A stretch of DNA of 64,000 bases from Pirellulaceae bacterium (lineage in GTDB: Bacteria; Planctomycetota; Planctomycetia; Pirellulales; Pirellulaceae), in contig JAGFJK010000088.1 of assembly GCA_024102795.1 (NCBI GenBank), positions 1-64,000 on the forward strand, read 5' to 3'. Positions 35,350 through 42,424 of the stretch are shown here, piece by piece. Both the position numbers and the translations under genes were made by a program. Numbering within the stretch: the stretch's first letter is position 1; each line of letters starts with the position of its first letter. Below the pieces are notes generated by a model, which was not told the origin of the DNA, made no database searches, and saw nothing but the letters and a program-made list of their open reading frames with translations.

Positions 35350-37248
35350 ATGTCTGATCTGAAACTGCCCATCGAAAACGTACCGCAGTGCCTGCGCGAC
35401 CGGCCGCAATGGGTTTGCTGGCGATACGTCGAGCGCGACGGCAAGCGGACCAAGGTGCCGATCGATGCTCGCGCGGTTCGAAGCGCCAGCGCCACTGATA
35501 GGGCAACCTGGACTACGTTCGAGGCGGCGAACGAAGCGTACCTGCGTTCGAAAAACCTGGCCGGCGTCGGCTTTGTGTTCACTAAGGATGATCCGTTTGC
35601 CGGCATCGACCTCGACCGCTGCCTCGATGAGCAAGGGGAGTTCATCTGGGGAAAGGACGTCGTTGACGAGTTCTTGACCTATACCGAAGTATCGCCCTCG
35701 GGCAAAGGTGTGAAGCTCTTCCTACAAGGGACGAAGCCGACGTTTGCACGCTGCCGGCGCGACGGGTTCGGGCCGAACGGCGACGGCGAGATCGAGGTGT
35801 ACGACCAGGACCGGTTCTTCGTCGTCACCGGCCGCAGCGTGATTCAATGCGAAATGGACGTCGCCAGGCGGCAGGCGGAACTCGATGCGCTCTGCGCTCG
35901 CCTCTGGTCACAGCCCAATATTCCGGTTGCTTCCTCAGTTCCAAGCCCGGATCGGCAGGCCGAGTCTCTTCGGGCCATGCTGGCCATGAAGGTGATCGAC
36001 CACAACGACGGGTCGCACCGCTTGTACTCGGCCTGCTGCCGGGCGGTGGAACACAATCTCTCCGACGCCGAGGCCATCGCCTGCATTCGCGCCTACGAGC
36101 GGGTGCAGCCGTTTCCGGCGTCCTGGTCGGATGCCGACATTCTGAAGCGGCTTCGTGACGCCGAACACCAGTGCCAACGGGTGCAGCCGGCCGCTACCGA
36201 CGTCATCCTGCCGGCGTGCAAAAGCGTCGGCCAACTACTCCGCGATCATCCTGAACTGCGACGGCCCATGATTCACGGACTCTTGCGGCAAGGCGAAACG
36301 GCGAACCTCATCGCGCCGAGCAAGGTCGGCAAGTCGTGGCTGGTCACCGACCTGGCGCTTTCGCTGGCGACCGGCCGGCCTTGGCTCGGCACGTTCGAGA
36401 CCGAACGAGGCAACGTGTTGATTTTGGACAACGAATTGCATGTTGAGACGTCCACAAACCGCATTCCGAAGGTGGCGCAGGCGCGGAACATTCCATTATC
36501 GGAAATCGCCGCTTGCGTGTTCGTGGACAACCTGCGCGGTCGGTTGAAAGACATTTTCTCCCTGGCGTCCTACTTCCACGCACTGCAGCCGGGATTCTTC
36601 CGGATCATCGTCATGGACGCGCTGTACCGGTTTCTGCCGAAGGACACTGATGAAAACAGCAACGCCAATCTGACCGACGTTTACAACCAGCTCGACTGCT
36701 ACGCCGGTATGCTCGGCTGCGCGTTCGTGCTAGTGCATCACGTTTCCAAAGGCAACCAGGCCGGTAAGTCAGTCACCGACGTAGGTGCCGGTGCAGGGAG
36801 CCAAAGTCGGGCTTGCGATACACACCTCATTTTGCGTCCGCATGAAATCGATGATGCGGTCGTTTTGGATGCGGCCGTAAGATCCTGGCCACCGATTGAG
36901 CCGGTCTGCTTGCGATGGACGTTCCCGGTTTGGACGCCCGACCCGTCGCTTGATCCCACCGCGCTCAAGCCCGAACGCCCGCGACGCCGGCCGAAGACCG
37001 AGCCGGCGGTCGCCAAGCCAGCAGAACCCAAATGGGACGCTGAGCGGTTTGCGGAGGAATTCGTCAGCGAGACGCCGGCAACCATCCTGGCCGTGATTCA
37101 GTCGGCAACGGGTGCCGGCTTGTCCGAACGCAAAGCGAACAAGCTGCTCAAGCTGGCCGAGGCGCAGGGGCTAATCCACCGCTGGCGCTTTGGCGCAACG
37201 CAACCCGTTCAATTGGCGACGACTCCCCAACCCGAGGTAGTCGCATGA
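35350..37248 (+). CDS. Primase-helicase (element replication protein)
   Basis: A 632-aa two-part replication protein. The N-terminus resembles the D5/AEP-type primase domain: CLRDRPQWVCWRYVERDGKR, then FAGIDLDRCLD with the metal-binding D87-x-D89 pair, and SPSGKGVKLFLQG. From about 300 there is a RepA/AAA_25-type ATPase: Walker A APSKVGKSW (about 322-330), NVLILDNELH, Walker B IIVMDALYRF (about 420), and LVHHVSKGNQAGKSVTDVGA as the sensor region. A basic proline linker leads to a C-terminal winged-helix-like tail (ATGAGLSERKANKLLKLAEA). ATG 35350 was chosen; upstream codons lack the family's conserved start. It probably starts replication of the excised element, with the 15-bp direct repeats upstream as a possible target. 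Confidence 0.85.
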   Translation: MSDLKLPIENVPQCLRDRPQWVCWRYVERDGKRTKVPIDARAVRSASATDRATWTTFEAANEAYLRSKNLAGVGFVFTKDDPFAGIDLDRCLDEQGEFIWGKDVVDEFLTYTEVSPSGKGVKLFLQGTKPTFARCRRDGFGPNGDGEIEVYDQDRFFVVTGRSVIQCEMDVARRQAELDALCARLWSQPNIPVASSVPSPDRQAESLRAMLAMKVIDHNDGSHRLYSACCRAVEHNLSDAEAIACIRAYERVQPFPASWSDADILKRLRDAEHQCQRVQPAATDVILPACKSVGQLLRDHPELRRPMIHGLLRQGETANLIAPSKVGKSWLVTDLALSLATGRPWLGTFETERGNVLILDNELHVETSTNRIPKVAQARNIPLSEIAACVFVDNLRGRLKDIFSLASYFHALQPGFFRIIVMDALYRFLPKDTDENSNANLTDVYNQLDCYAGMLGCAFVLVHHVSKGNQAGKSVTDVGAGAGSQSRACDTHLILRPHEIDDAVVLDAAVRSWPPIEPVCLRWTFPVWTPDPSLDPTALKPERPRRRPKTEPAVAKPAEPKWDAERFAEEFVSETPATILAVIQSATGAGLSERKANKLLKLAEAQGLIHRWRFGATQPVQLATTPQPEVVA

Positions 37249-37282
37249 GGTCTGTGTGCTGCGCACGCGCCCCCCTAGTACC

Positions 37283-37315
37283 CCCCAGGTGCGTGCGCAG
37301 ACGCACGCACTGGGG
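37283..37315. terminator. Bidirectional terminator between convergent genes
   Basis: A perfect 9-bp stem GTGCGTGCG / CGCACGCAC with loop CAGA is extended by CCCCA / TGGGG across a one-base bulge. It lies between the primase gene (plus) and the HNH-like gene (minus). Confidence 0.55.
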
Positions 37316-37346
37316 CTTGGTCGTGTGCGGCGTGCGCAAGACGCGA

Positions 37347-37670
37347 TCAGCCACAACCTCCGCAGGTGAAGCGGCCGCTGTTATTGGCGCGCGGGCATAC
37401 CCACCGTACTGGCCCGTCATAACCACGCTCTGGTTCGAGTTCGTCGAGGTGAGCATGTTCCACAGCCAAAGGCAACCCAGATGCCTCACAAACTCCCTGA
37501 AACGGGTGCCGTCGCTTCGCTGCTTCCCGGCCACGATTGCGATATCGCGTTGCCAATGCCGCAATGCGCTTGGCGACCGCCGCGGGAGCATCGGCGCTTG
37601 CGAAGGCATTCTCTATTGCCTGATGAACGTTCTGGACCAGTGCATCGTCGTGATTCGAAATCGAGATCAT
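37347..37670 (-). CDS. Small HNH-like zinc-binding protein
   Basis: A 107-aa protein. The first half is helical and basic (RIAALATRYRNRGREAAKRR). The second half reads GVCEASGLPLAVEHAHLDEL, then a tryptophan (RWVCPRANNSGRFTCGGC). The order Cys-x-x-Ser-Gly, His-x-His, Cys, Cys-x-x-Cys resembles the core of HNH endonucleases, where the second histidine would be catalytic and the cysteines bind zinc. The protein is shorter than most HNH nucleases, so it may instead be a zinc-binding DNA-associated protein. It follows the 124-aa gene on the same strand with an 11-nt gap, so the two form one operon in the mobile element. Confidence 0.6.
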   Translation of the reverse strand: MISISNHDDALVQNVHQAIENAFASADAPAAVAKRIAALATRYRNRGREAAKRRHPFQGVCEASGLPLAVEHAHLDELEPERGYDGPVRWVCPRANNSGRFTCGGCG

Positions 37671-37681
37671 GGGTTTTCCTT

Positions 37682-38056
37682 TCAGGCGGTGGTTTCGGAA
37701 ATCACGCGGGCCACATCCGGACGGATCGAGAGTTCCATTGGTTGGCCACCGTGGCGATCAAAAACCTCAACGTGGCGCTGTGCGCAAGCGCGTCCAAGAT
37801 TTGCTGCCAGCGAGTGCAGCGAGGGAACTTCGCGGCCGGTACGTTCGGCAAGCGTCACAAGCGAGAAGCGGTCCGTGCCGAAGTGCTGGTGTGCGAGCCG
37901 CAGAAGTTCGCCGCTTGCCAACTCCATGATCTCCCGCACGGCGGCACGATTCTCAGGCACGGTACGGTCAACCTGGGCAGCCAGATTCGTCAGATGGTCG
38001 ATTGCCCGTCGAATGTCGAGCAAATCGGCTGGGTCAAACATGATCGCAAGTTGCAT
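37682..38056 (-). CDS. 124-aa hypothetical protein, partner of the HNH-like gene
   Basis: The start at 38056 (MQLAIMFDPADLLD) has GGAGA a few bases upstream; the frame is open to 38104. Predicted helices run through most of the protein (IRRAIDHLTNLAAQVDRTVP, REIMELASGELLRLAHQHFG). The rear (LVTLAERTGREVPSLHSLAA) looks like a helix-turn-helix. No family was recognised. It is the first gene of a two-gene minus-strand unit with the HNH-like gene and is divergent from the zincin-like gene at 38250. Confidence 0.65.
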   Translation of the reverse strand: MQLAIMFDPADLLDIRRAIDHLTNLAAQVDRTVPENRAAVREIMELASGELLRLAHQHFGTDRFSLVTLAERTGREVPSLHSLAANLGRACAQRHVEVFDRHGGQPMELSIRPDVARVISETTA

Positions 38057-38249
38057 TACGGCTGTCTCCAAAAACTGGGGAATTTCGGGTAGCCACGGGG
38101 CCACCCCGTCACCCCAATCATAGACAACGGGATGTCGGGGGACTAGCGGGTCCTTCCAAAAAAATCAGCTTCTTTGCGAGGCACGCGGGAACAGCCGCAA
38201 TACCAAGCACTGTTTGTTTGCTTTGTCCGAATTTTCAGAAACCCAACGC
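38057..38249. promoter_or_regulatory. Divergent promoter region
   Basis: These 193 bp separate the minus-strand 124-aa gene from the plus-strand zincin-like gene and should carry both promoters. It is AT-richer than its surroundings around 38150-38240 (for example AAAAAAATCAGC and TGTTTGTTTGCTTTG), but no unambiguous -35/-10 pair was found. Confidence 0.35.
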
Positions 38250-39002
38250 ATGAGCCAAGTTACGCACCGGAACGCCACAGCGGGCAACACAGGCGACGAC
38301 ATGGCCAAGATTCTGGCCGACGCCGAGGCGCTCTGCCGCGCCGTCGCTGCCCGCGACCTGGAGGGCGTTCCTTTATATCTGCTGCGGCAGTCGATCCTGC
38401 CGGCGGAGTGCGGCTCGGGCGACGGGTGCTACGGCTACACATTGGCGTCGCTTGACCTGTACCTTTGCGACCACATCCCCGGCTATCGCGGCCGCGGGCC
38501 GTGCATCGTCATCAACGACCGGGCGTTGGCGGAAGATTTCAACGGCGAGGATCTGACCTACCGCACCCAAGCAATAGCGCTTCATGAGTTTGGCCATGTT
38601 CTAGACCGGCCGGCGGTCTACGAAGACCGCCCCGGCGTCGATTCGAACAAGCTCAAGTTCGAGGCGCTCATCGTCGCCCATGTGACCGCGAAACCGCCGC
38701 GCGAGGACATCCTGCCTTATCACGGGCACGAAGCGGGCTTCATCCGGGTCTGCCTGCACCTCTGCCATCGCGCCAAGCTGGTCGGTTTCGACATCAGTCC
38801 CGGCGCAATCTGCGCTGGCTACACCTACTGCTTGTCGGTGGCGCAGCGCTATCAGACGGCGTTGGGCGACGAACCGGCCCGCTGCATGGGCATGCTGTTC
38901 CGCGACATCCTGGCGACCAAGCCGCCGGCGGCGTTCACGGAATTGTGGACGAACGATTTTTTCCAGTACCAGCAGTTGTCCCAACCCAGGAAAGGAAAGT
39001 GA
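38250..39002 (+). CDS. Zincin-like protein with HEFGH motif
   Basis: A 250-aa protein with a metalloprotease signature HEFGH (H112-E-x-x-H116) in TQAIALHEFGHVLDRPAVYE, preceded by a mixed region with GPCIVINDRALAE. A later conserved-looking stretch (YHGHEAGFIRVCLHLCHRAK) supplies further histidines that could complete the zinc site. No signal peptide is present, so it should act inside the cell. Mobile elements often carry such zincins, either as ImmA-like repressor-cleaving peptidases or as structural virion proteins; which applies here cannot be told. ATG 38250 is used, ATG 38301 is possible. The next gene starts 3 nt after its stop, so they are co-transcribed. Confidence 0.72.
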   Translation: MSQVTHRNATAGNTGDDMAKILADAEALCRAVAARDLEGVPLYLLRQSILPAECGSGDGCYGYTLASLDLYLCDHIPGYRGRGPCIVINDRALAEDFNGEDLTYRTQAIALHEFGHVLDRPAVYEDRPGVDSNKLKFEALIVAHVTAKPPREDILPYHGHEAGFIRVCLHLCHRAKLVGFDISPGAICAGYTYCLSVAQRYQTALGDEPARCMGMLFRDILATKPPAAFTELWTNDFFQYQQLSQPRKGK

Positions 39003-39004
39003 GC

Positions 39005-39177
39005 ATGAGCGTAACGGCATTCTTCGAGAAGCTAGTCGGCTTGCAGCAGCAGAAAACGCAGACTGCGACCACCAGCTACCGCGAACTGGTCGCGGGCATT
39101 GCGACGGGCGAGGAGCCCAATCCGGCCGAGGTCGAGCGCTTGCTGAGCGAAACCGGCAAGTCGGTCGATGACCTCCG
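39005..39177 (+). pseudogene. Coiled-coil element gene, front half (split by IS21)
   Basis: The frame starts MSVTAFFEKLVGLQQQKTQT and runs SYRELVAGIATGEEPNPAEV, RLLSETGKSVDDLR, at which point the IS21 element begins. Only a short IS-derived tail follows before a stop. The rest of the gene resumes at 41732 in the matching frame (KDVETYQQRMELKAAVAAVP). Before the insertion it would have encoded about 237 aa. A truncated copy at 22383 has the same N-terminus. It starts 3 nt after the zincin-like gene, so both belong to one operon of the element. Confidence 0.82.
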
Positions 39178-39224
39178 TGTATGGCGACAACTACTTTTCC
39201 CGGCGGCGACAATTAGGATTCCCG
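39178..39224 (+). repeat. IS21 left terminal inverted repeat
   Basis: The end begins TGTATGGCGACAACTACTTT and continues to CGGCGACAATTAGGATTCCC. A further CGACAATTAGGATTCCCG copy follows at about 39269-39286. Confidence 0.85.
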
Positions 39225-39342
39225 GGTGGTGTGGATGGGGGGCGTGGGGGTAGGTGTTGCTCGGCGCCGGCGACAATTAGGATTCCCGTATTTCTGATCG
39301 GCCATCGAAGGCGGCAGGTTTTTCCGCGAGGAGAAGCATGCG

Positions 39343-40947
39343 ATGGCGACGGATCGGGAAGTTCGTCAGTTGTGGAAGTTGTTGGCGGAAGGGAAGCCGC
39401 TTTCGCGGGCGGCGCGAGGTTGCGACATGGACGAGAAGACGGCCCGCAAGTACCGCGATCTGCGGCGTTTGCCCAGCGAGTTGGCGGAGTCGCGGACTCA
39501 TCGGACGCGCAATGATCCCTTTGTGGAGGTGTGGGACGAAGTGCGGGAGCAGTTGGAGTTGAATCCGGGGCTGGAGGCCAAGGCGCTGTTTGAGCACCTC
39601 CAGCGGAAGTATCCGGGCCGGTTTCAGGATGGTCAGTTGCGGACCTTTCAGCGCGGCGTGAAGCGTTGGCGGGCGACCGCGGGCCCGGCCCAGGAGGTGT
39701 TCTTCGATCAGGTGCATCACCCGGGAGATTTATGCTCGTCGGACTTCACGCACATGAATTCGTTGCGGGTGACGATCGGCGGCCAGTCGTTCGAGCACCT
39801 GGTCTACCACTTTGTGCTGACGTACTCGAATTGGGAGTCGGTGACGATCTGTTTTTCGGAGAGCCTGGAGAGCTTGAGCGAGGGGCTGCAGAATGCATTG
39901 TGGGAATTGAGCGGCGTTCCTGTGCGTCACCGCAGCGACCGGCTGAGCGCGGCGGTCAACAACCTCTCGGACAGCAAGGAGTTCACGCAGCGGTATGAGG
40001 CGCTGTTGGGGCACTATGACCTGGCGATGGAGAAGATCAATGCGAGGCAGTCGCATGAGAATGGCGACGTAGAGTCGTCTCACGGCCATTTCAAGGCGGC
40101 GGTGGAGCAGGCGCTGCTGCTGCGGGGAAGCCGGGATTTTCCCGACCGCGAGTCGTACGCCGCCTTTCTGCAGACGATCGCTGGGCAGCGGAATGCGGGG
40201 CGCACGCAGCGACTGGCCCAGGAGCGTCGCGTGCTGCGTCCCTTGCCGGCGCGGCGGCGCGAAGCCTGTAAGCGGGTTGACGTGCGGGTCAGCGGCGGCA
40301 GCTTGATCCGCGTGCAGAACAACACGTACTCGGTCCACAGCCGTTTGATCGGGGAACGGGTGGAGGTGCGGATCTACGCCGAACACCTGGAAGTCTGGCT
40401 CGGCGGTCAGCAGGTCGAGCGGTTGCCGCGGTTGCGAGGACGGAGCAAGTGTTGCATCAATTACCGGCACGTAATCGACCAGCTCGTGCGCAAGCCGGGC
40501 GCATTTTTGAACTACCGCTACCGCGAGTCGCTGTTCCCCACGAGCCGTTTTCGGATCGCCTTCGACAGCCTCGGGGGCAGCCGGCCCGGCCGCAGTGTGA
40601 AGGAGTACCTGCGGATTCTGCAGTTGGCGGCGCACGAAAGCGAAACGCGGGTGGACGACGCCTTGCGGATGTTGCTGGATGCCGAGGCGCCGATCACGGC
40701 CGAGGCCGTGGAGGCGTTTGTGCGAAGCGAAGAGAAGGCGGCTTGCCCCACGGCCGGAGGCCGCGTGGCGCCGCCAGATTTGACGTTGTTCGACGTCTTA
40801 CTTACCAACACGGAGGTGTTCGATGAGCGATTGCAAGGATGTGAAATCGATGTTGGTGGAGCGTTTGAAGGAGCTGCACCTGCCCTCGGTGCGGGAGAGC
40901 TTCGAGGAGTTAGCTCGGCGGGCGGAGGCGGAGTCGCTCAGCTATGA
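39343..40947 (+). CDS. istA: IstA-type transposase of the IS21 element
   Basis: A 534-aa DDE transposase. An N-terminal helix-turn-helix (GKPLSRAARGCDMDEKTARK) binds the IS ends. The catalytic core shows D134 (CSSDFTHMNS), D199 (VRHRSDRLSAAVNN) and E244 (NGDVESSHGHFK). The Mu-transposase C-terminal beta barrel follows, with VQNNTYSVHSRLIGERVEVR and YRHVIDQLVRKPGAFLNYRY. The frame continues past the usual end (DLTLFDVLLTN) and overlaps istB by 125 nt, which is longer than normal for IS21; the last 40 or so residues look like read-through of istB sequence in another frame, so the native stop may have been lost. It works with the IstB ATPase. Confidence 0.93.
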   Translation: MATDREVRQLWKLLAEGKPLSRAARGCDMDEKTARKYRDLRRLPSELAESRTHRTRNDPFVEVWDEVREQLELNPGLEAKALFEHLQRKYPGRFQDGQLRTFQRGVKRWRATAGPAQEVFFDQVHHPGDLCSSDFTHMNSLRVTIGGQSFEHLVYHFVLTYSNWESVTICFSESLESLSEGLQNALWELSGVPVRHRSDRLSAAVNNLSDSKEFTQRYEALLGHYDLAMEKINARQSHENGDVESSHGHFKAAVEQALLLRGSRDFPDRESYAAFLQTIAGQRNAGRTQRLAQERRVLRPLPARRREACKRVDVRVSGGSLIRVQNNTYSVHSRLIGERVEVRIYAEHLEVWLGGQQVERLPRLRGRSKCCINYRHVIDQLVRKPGAFLNYRYRESLFPTSRFRIAFDSLGGSRPGRSVKEYLRILQLAAHESETRVDDALRMLLDAEAPITAEAVEAFVRSEEKAACPTAGGRVAPPDLTLFDVLLTNTEVFDERLQGCEIDVGGAFEGAAPALGAGELRGVSSAGGGGVAQL

Positions 40948-41602
40948 GCAGTACCTGTTGGAGTTGGCCGAGCGGGAATGCCAGAGCCGGCGGGAGAACC
41001 GCATCGCCAAGCTCTTACGGCAATCGCGCCTGCCGCTGGAGAAGGATCTGGCGAGCTTCGATCTGAAGCGTCTGCCGACCAAGGCGGCGCGGAGCTTCCG
41101 GACGCTGCTGGACGGCGCCTTTCTGGACCGTTGCGAGAACCTGCTGGTGTTCGGGAAATCGGGGAGCGGCAAGACGCACTTGCTCTGTGCGCTGGGGCAG
41201 GAGTTGGCGCGGCTGGGACGCAGCGTCTGCTTCCGCACGTGCAGCCTGCTGGTGCAGGAGTTGCTGATCGCCAAACGCGACCTGAAGCTGAGCCGCCACT
41301 TGAAGAGCCTGTCGCGGTTCGATGCGCTGATCATCGACGACATCGGCTACGTGCAGCAAAGCCGCGAGGAGATGGAAGTGCTGTTCACGCTTCTGGCGGA
41401 GCGTTACGAGCGGGGAAGCGTGCTGCTCACCAGCAATCTTCCTTTCTCTCAATGGGAAGTCATCTTCAAGGATCCCATGACCACCGCCGCGGCAATCGAC
41501 CGCCTCGTGCATCACAGCGTGATCTTGGAGCTGAACATCTCCAGCTACCGCCTGGAAGCGGCCAAGCGGTCCAAGCAGAAGCAGGACGAGGACGCCGCGT
41601 GA
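40823..41602 (+). CDS. istB: IstB-type AAA+ helper ATPase of the IS21 element
   Basis: A 259-aa DnaC-like AAA+ ATPase. Walker A is GKSGSGKT (111-118), Walker B is IIDDIG (170-175), sensor region LTSNLPFSQWEVIF, and arginine-finger region AAIDRLVHHSVILEL. The N-terminal 70 residues form the helical IstA-contact domain (SLSYEQYLLELAERECQSRR). It selects target DNA and stimulates strand transfer by IstA. GGAGG lies 6 nt upstream of ATG 40823. All ATPase motifs are intact, so the element may be active. Confidence 0.95.
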   Translation: MSDCKDVKSMLVERLKELHLPSVRESFEELARRAEAESLSYEQYLLELAERECQSRRENRIAKLLRQSRLPLEKDLASFDLKRLPTKAARSFRTLLDGAFLDRCENLLVFGKSGSGKTHLLCALGQELARLGRSVCFRTCSLLVQELLIAKRDLKLSRHLKSLSRFDALIIDDIGYVQQSREEMEVLFTLLAERYERGSVLLTSNLPFSQWEVIFKDPMTTAAAIDRLVHHSVILELNISSYRLEAAKRSKQKQDEDAA

Positions 41603-41622
41603 GGTCCCCCGCCGGGGGCAAC

Positions 41623-41669
41623 GGGTGGGTGCGTTTCGCTCCGCTGTGCTGCGCGAAACGCACCCACCC
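41623..41669. repeat. 17-bp perfect hairpin after istB
   Basis: GGGTGGGTGCGTTTCGC (41623-41639) pairs with GCGAAACGCACCCACCC (41653-41669) over a 13-nt loop. No T tract follows. It could end istAB transcripts or be a REP-type hairpin captured inside the IS. Confidence 0.7.
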
Positions 41670-41691
41670 GAGAAGAGTAGAGGCGGGAATT

Positions 41692-41731
41692 CTAATTGTC
41701 GTTAAAGCGGAAAGGTAATTGTCGTCGAACA
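41692..41731 (-). repeat. IS21 right terminal inverted repeat
   Basis: Reverse-complemented it begins TGTTCGACGACAATTACCTT and then CGACAATTAGAATTCCC, matching the left end. Confidence 0.85.
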
Positions 41732-42264
41732 CCCGCAAGGATGTGGAGACCTACCAGCAACGCATGGAACTGAAGGCGGCCGTTGCAGCGGTGCCCAGCC
41801 TGCAAATCGAACGGCAGACACTCGATGAGCAGATTGCGGCCGCCGACGGCACCTTGAAAGCCGCGGAAGACCTGCACAACGAAACAACCCAGCCGCTTTA
41901 TTTCCGTCGCCAGCAGGTAATTGCGGCGATCAATGACGCCGAGCGGGCTCGCCACAAGCTGGTCGCGACGTGCGACGATCCCGACTTGCTTCGCATGAAG
42001 GAGGAACTCGAAGCCGAGATTCTCAAGGTTCACCAGCGCCGCCTTGAGCAACGAGAGCGCGAGAACTTCATGGATACTAACGCCAGCCGCGAGCGACAAA
42101 ACGCCCAATGCGAAAGCTGGCCTGTCGAAGCAGATCGGCGTCTCGAAGTGGCTCAGCAATATCAGGCCGACGCCACGCGCCGCGCTATCAAAGACCTCGA
42201 CAAGGAACTGCGGAAGCTCGAAAAGCGGCGCGAGGAAGTGGAAGAGCGGATGCGGAAGTTCTGA
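41732..42264 (+). pseudogene. Coiled-coil element gene, rear half (split by IS21)
   Basis: About 177 codons continue the frame broken at 39177: RKDVETYQQRMELKAAVAAV, then a long charged coiled coil (DLLRMKEELEAEILKVHQRR) and a C-terminal helix ending KDLDKELRKLEKRREEVEER. A start could be borrowed from within the IS end (TCG TCG AAC ... in frame), but no ribosome-binding site is evident. The intact protein would be a cytoplasmic coiled-coil protein of unknown role, made with the zincin-like protein. Confidence 0.75.
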
Positions 42265-42378
42265 CCCGTGTTGCTCGGTGTGCATTCGGCTTGGCCGGCG
42301 TTTCATCGCCGCGCCGGCCGACCGGACGAGGATGTGCGTCCGCGAATTGATCTTTGACAATTTGGTTGAACCATAGGT

Positions 42379-42407
42379 GAGCCGCCGGGCTGGCAACCCG
42401 GCGGCTC
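42379..42407. terminator. Strong 11-bp hairpin between module 1 and the cas operon
   Basis: GAGCCGCCGGG / CCCGGCGGCTC with loop CTGGCAA is a perfect stem. It lies 18 nt beyond the csb2 stop and 115 nt after the coiled-coil gene, between convergent units. There is no long T run on either side. Confidence 0.5.
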
Positions 42408-42424
42408 GGCAGTGAGAGTGTTCG

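Larger units (their letters stand above)
39178..41731 (+). mobile_element. Complete IS21-family insertion sequence (2554 bp)
   Basis: Both ends start with TGT and carry two CGACAA(T/C)TA-type repeats: left TGTATGGCGACAACTAC with a second CGACAATTAGGATTCCC; right, reverse-complemented, TGTTCGACGACAATTACC with a second CGACAATTAGAATTCCC. Inside are istA and istB in the usual order. It interrupts a coiled-coil gene. A target duplication of about 4 bp is possible (TCCG left, CCCG right, one mismatch). Confidence 0.93.

Noticed and set aside
37245-38123. Plus-strand frame of 292 codons
   Set aside because: It is antisense to two minus-strand genes with better starts and codon use.
40823-40947. 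125-nt istA/istB overlap as programmed frameshift
   Set aside because: No slippery heptamer was recognised; loss of the native istA stop explains it more simply.
42265-42424. Possible CRISPR array downstream of csb2
   Set aside because: Only one hairpin with no repeated unit is present; it fits a terminator.
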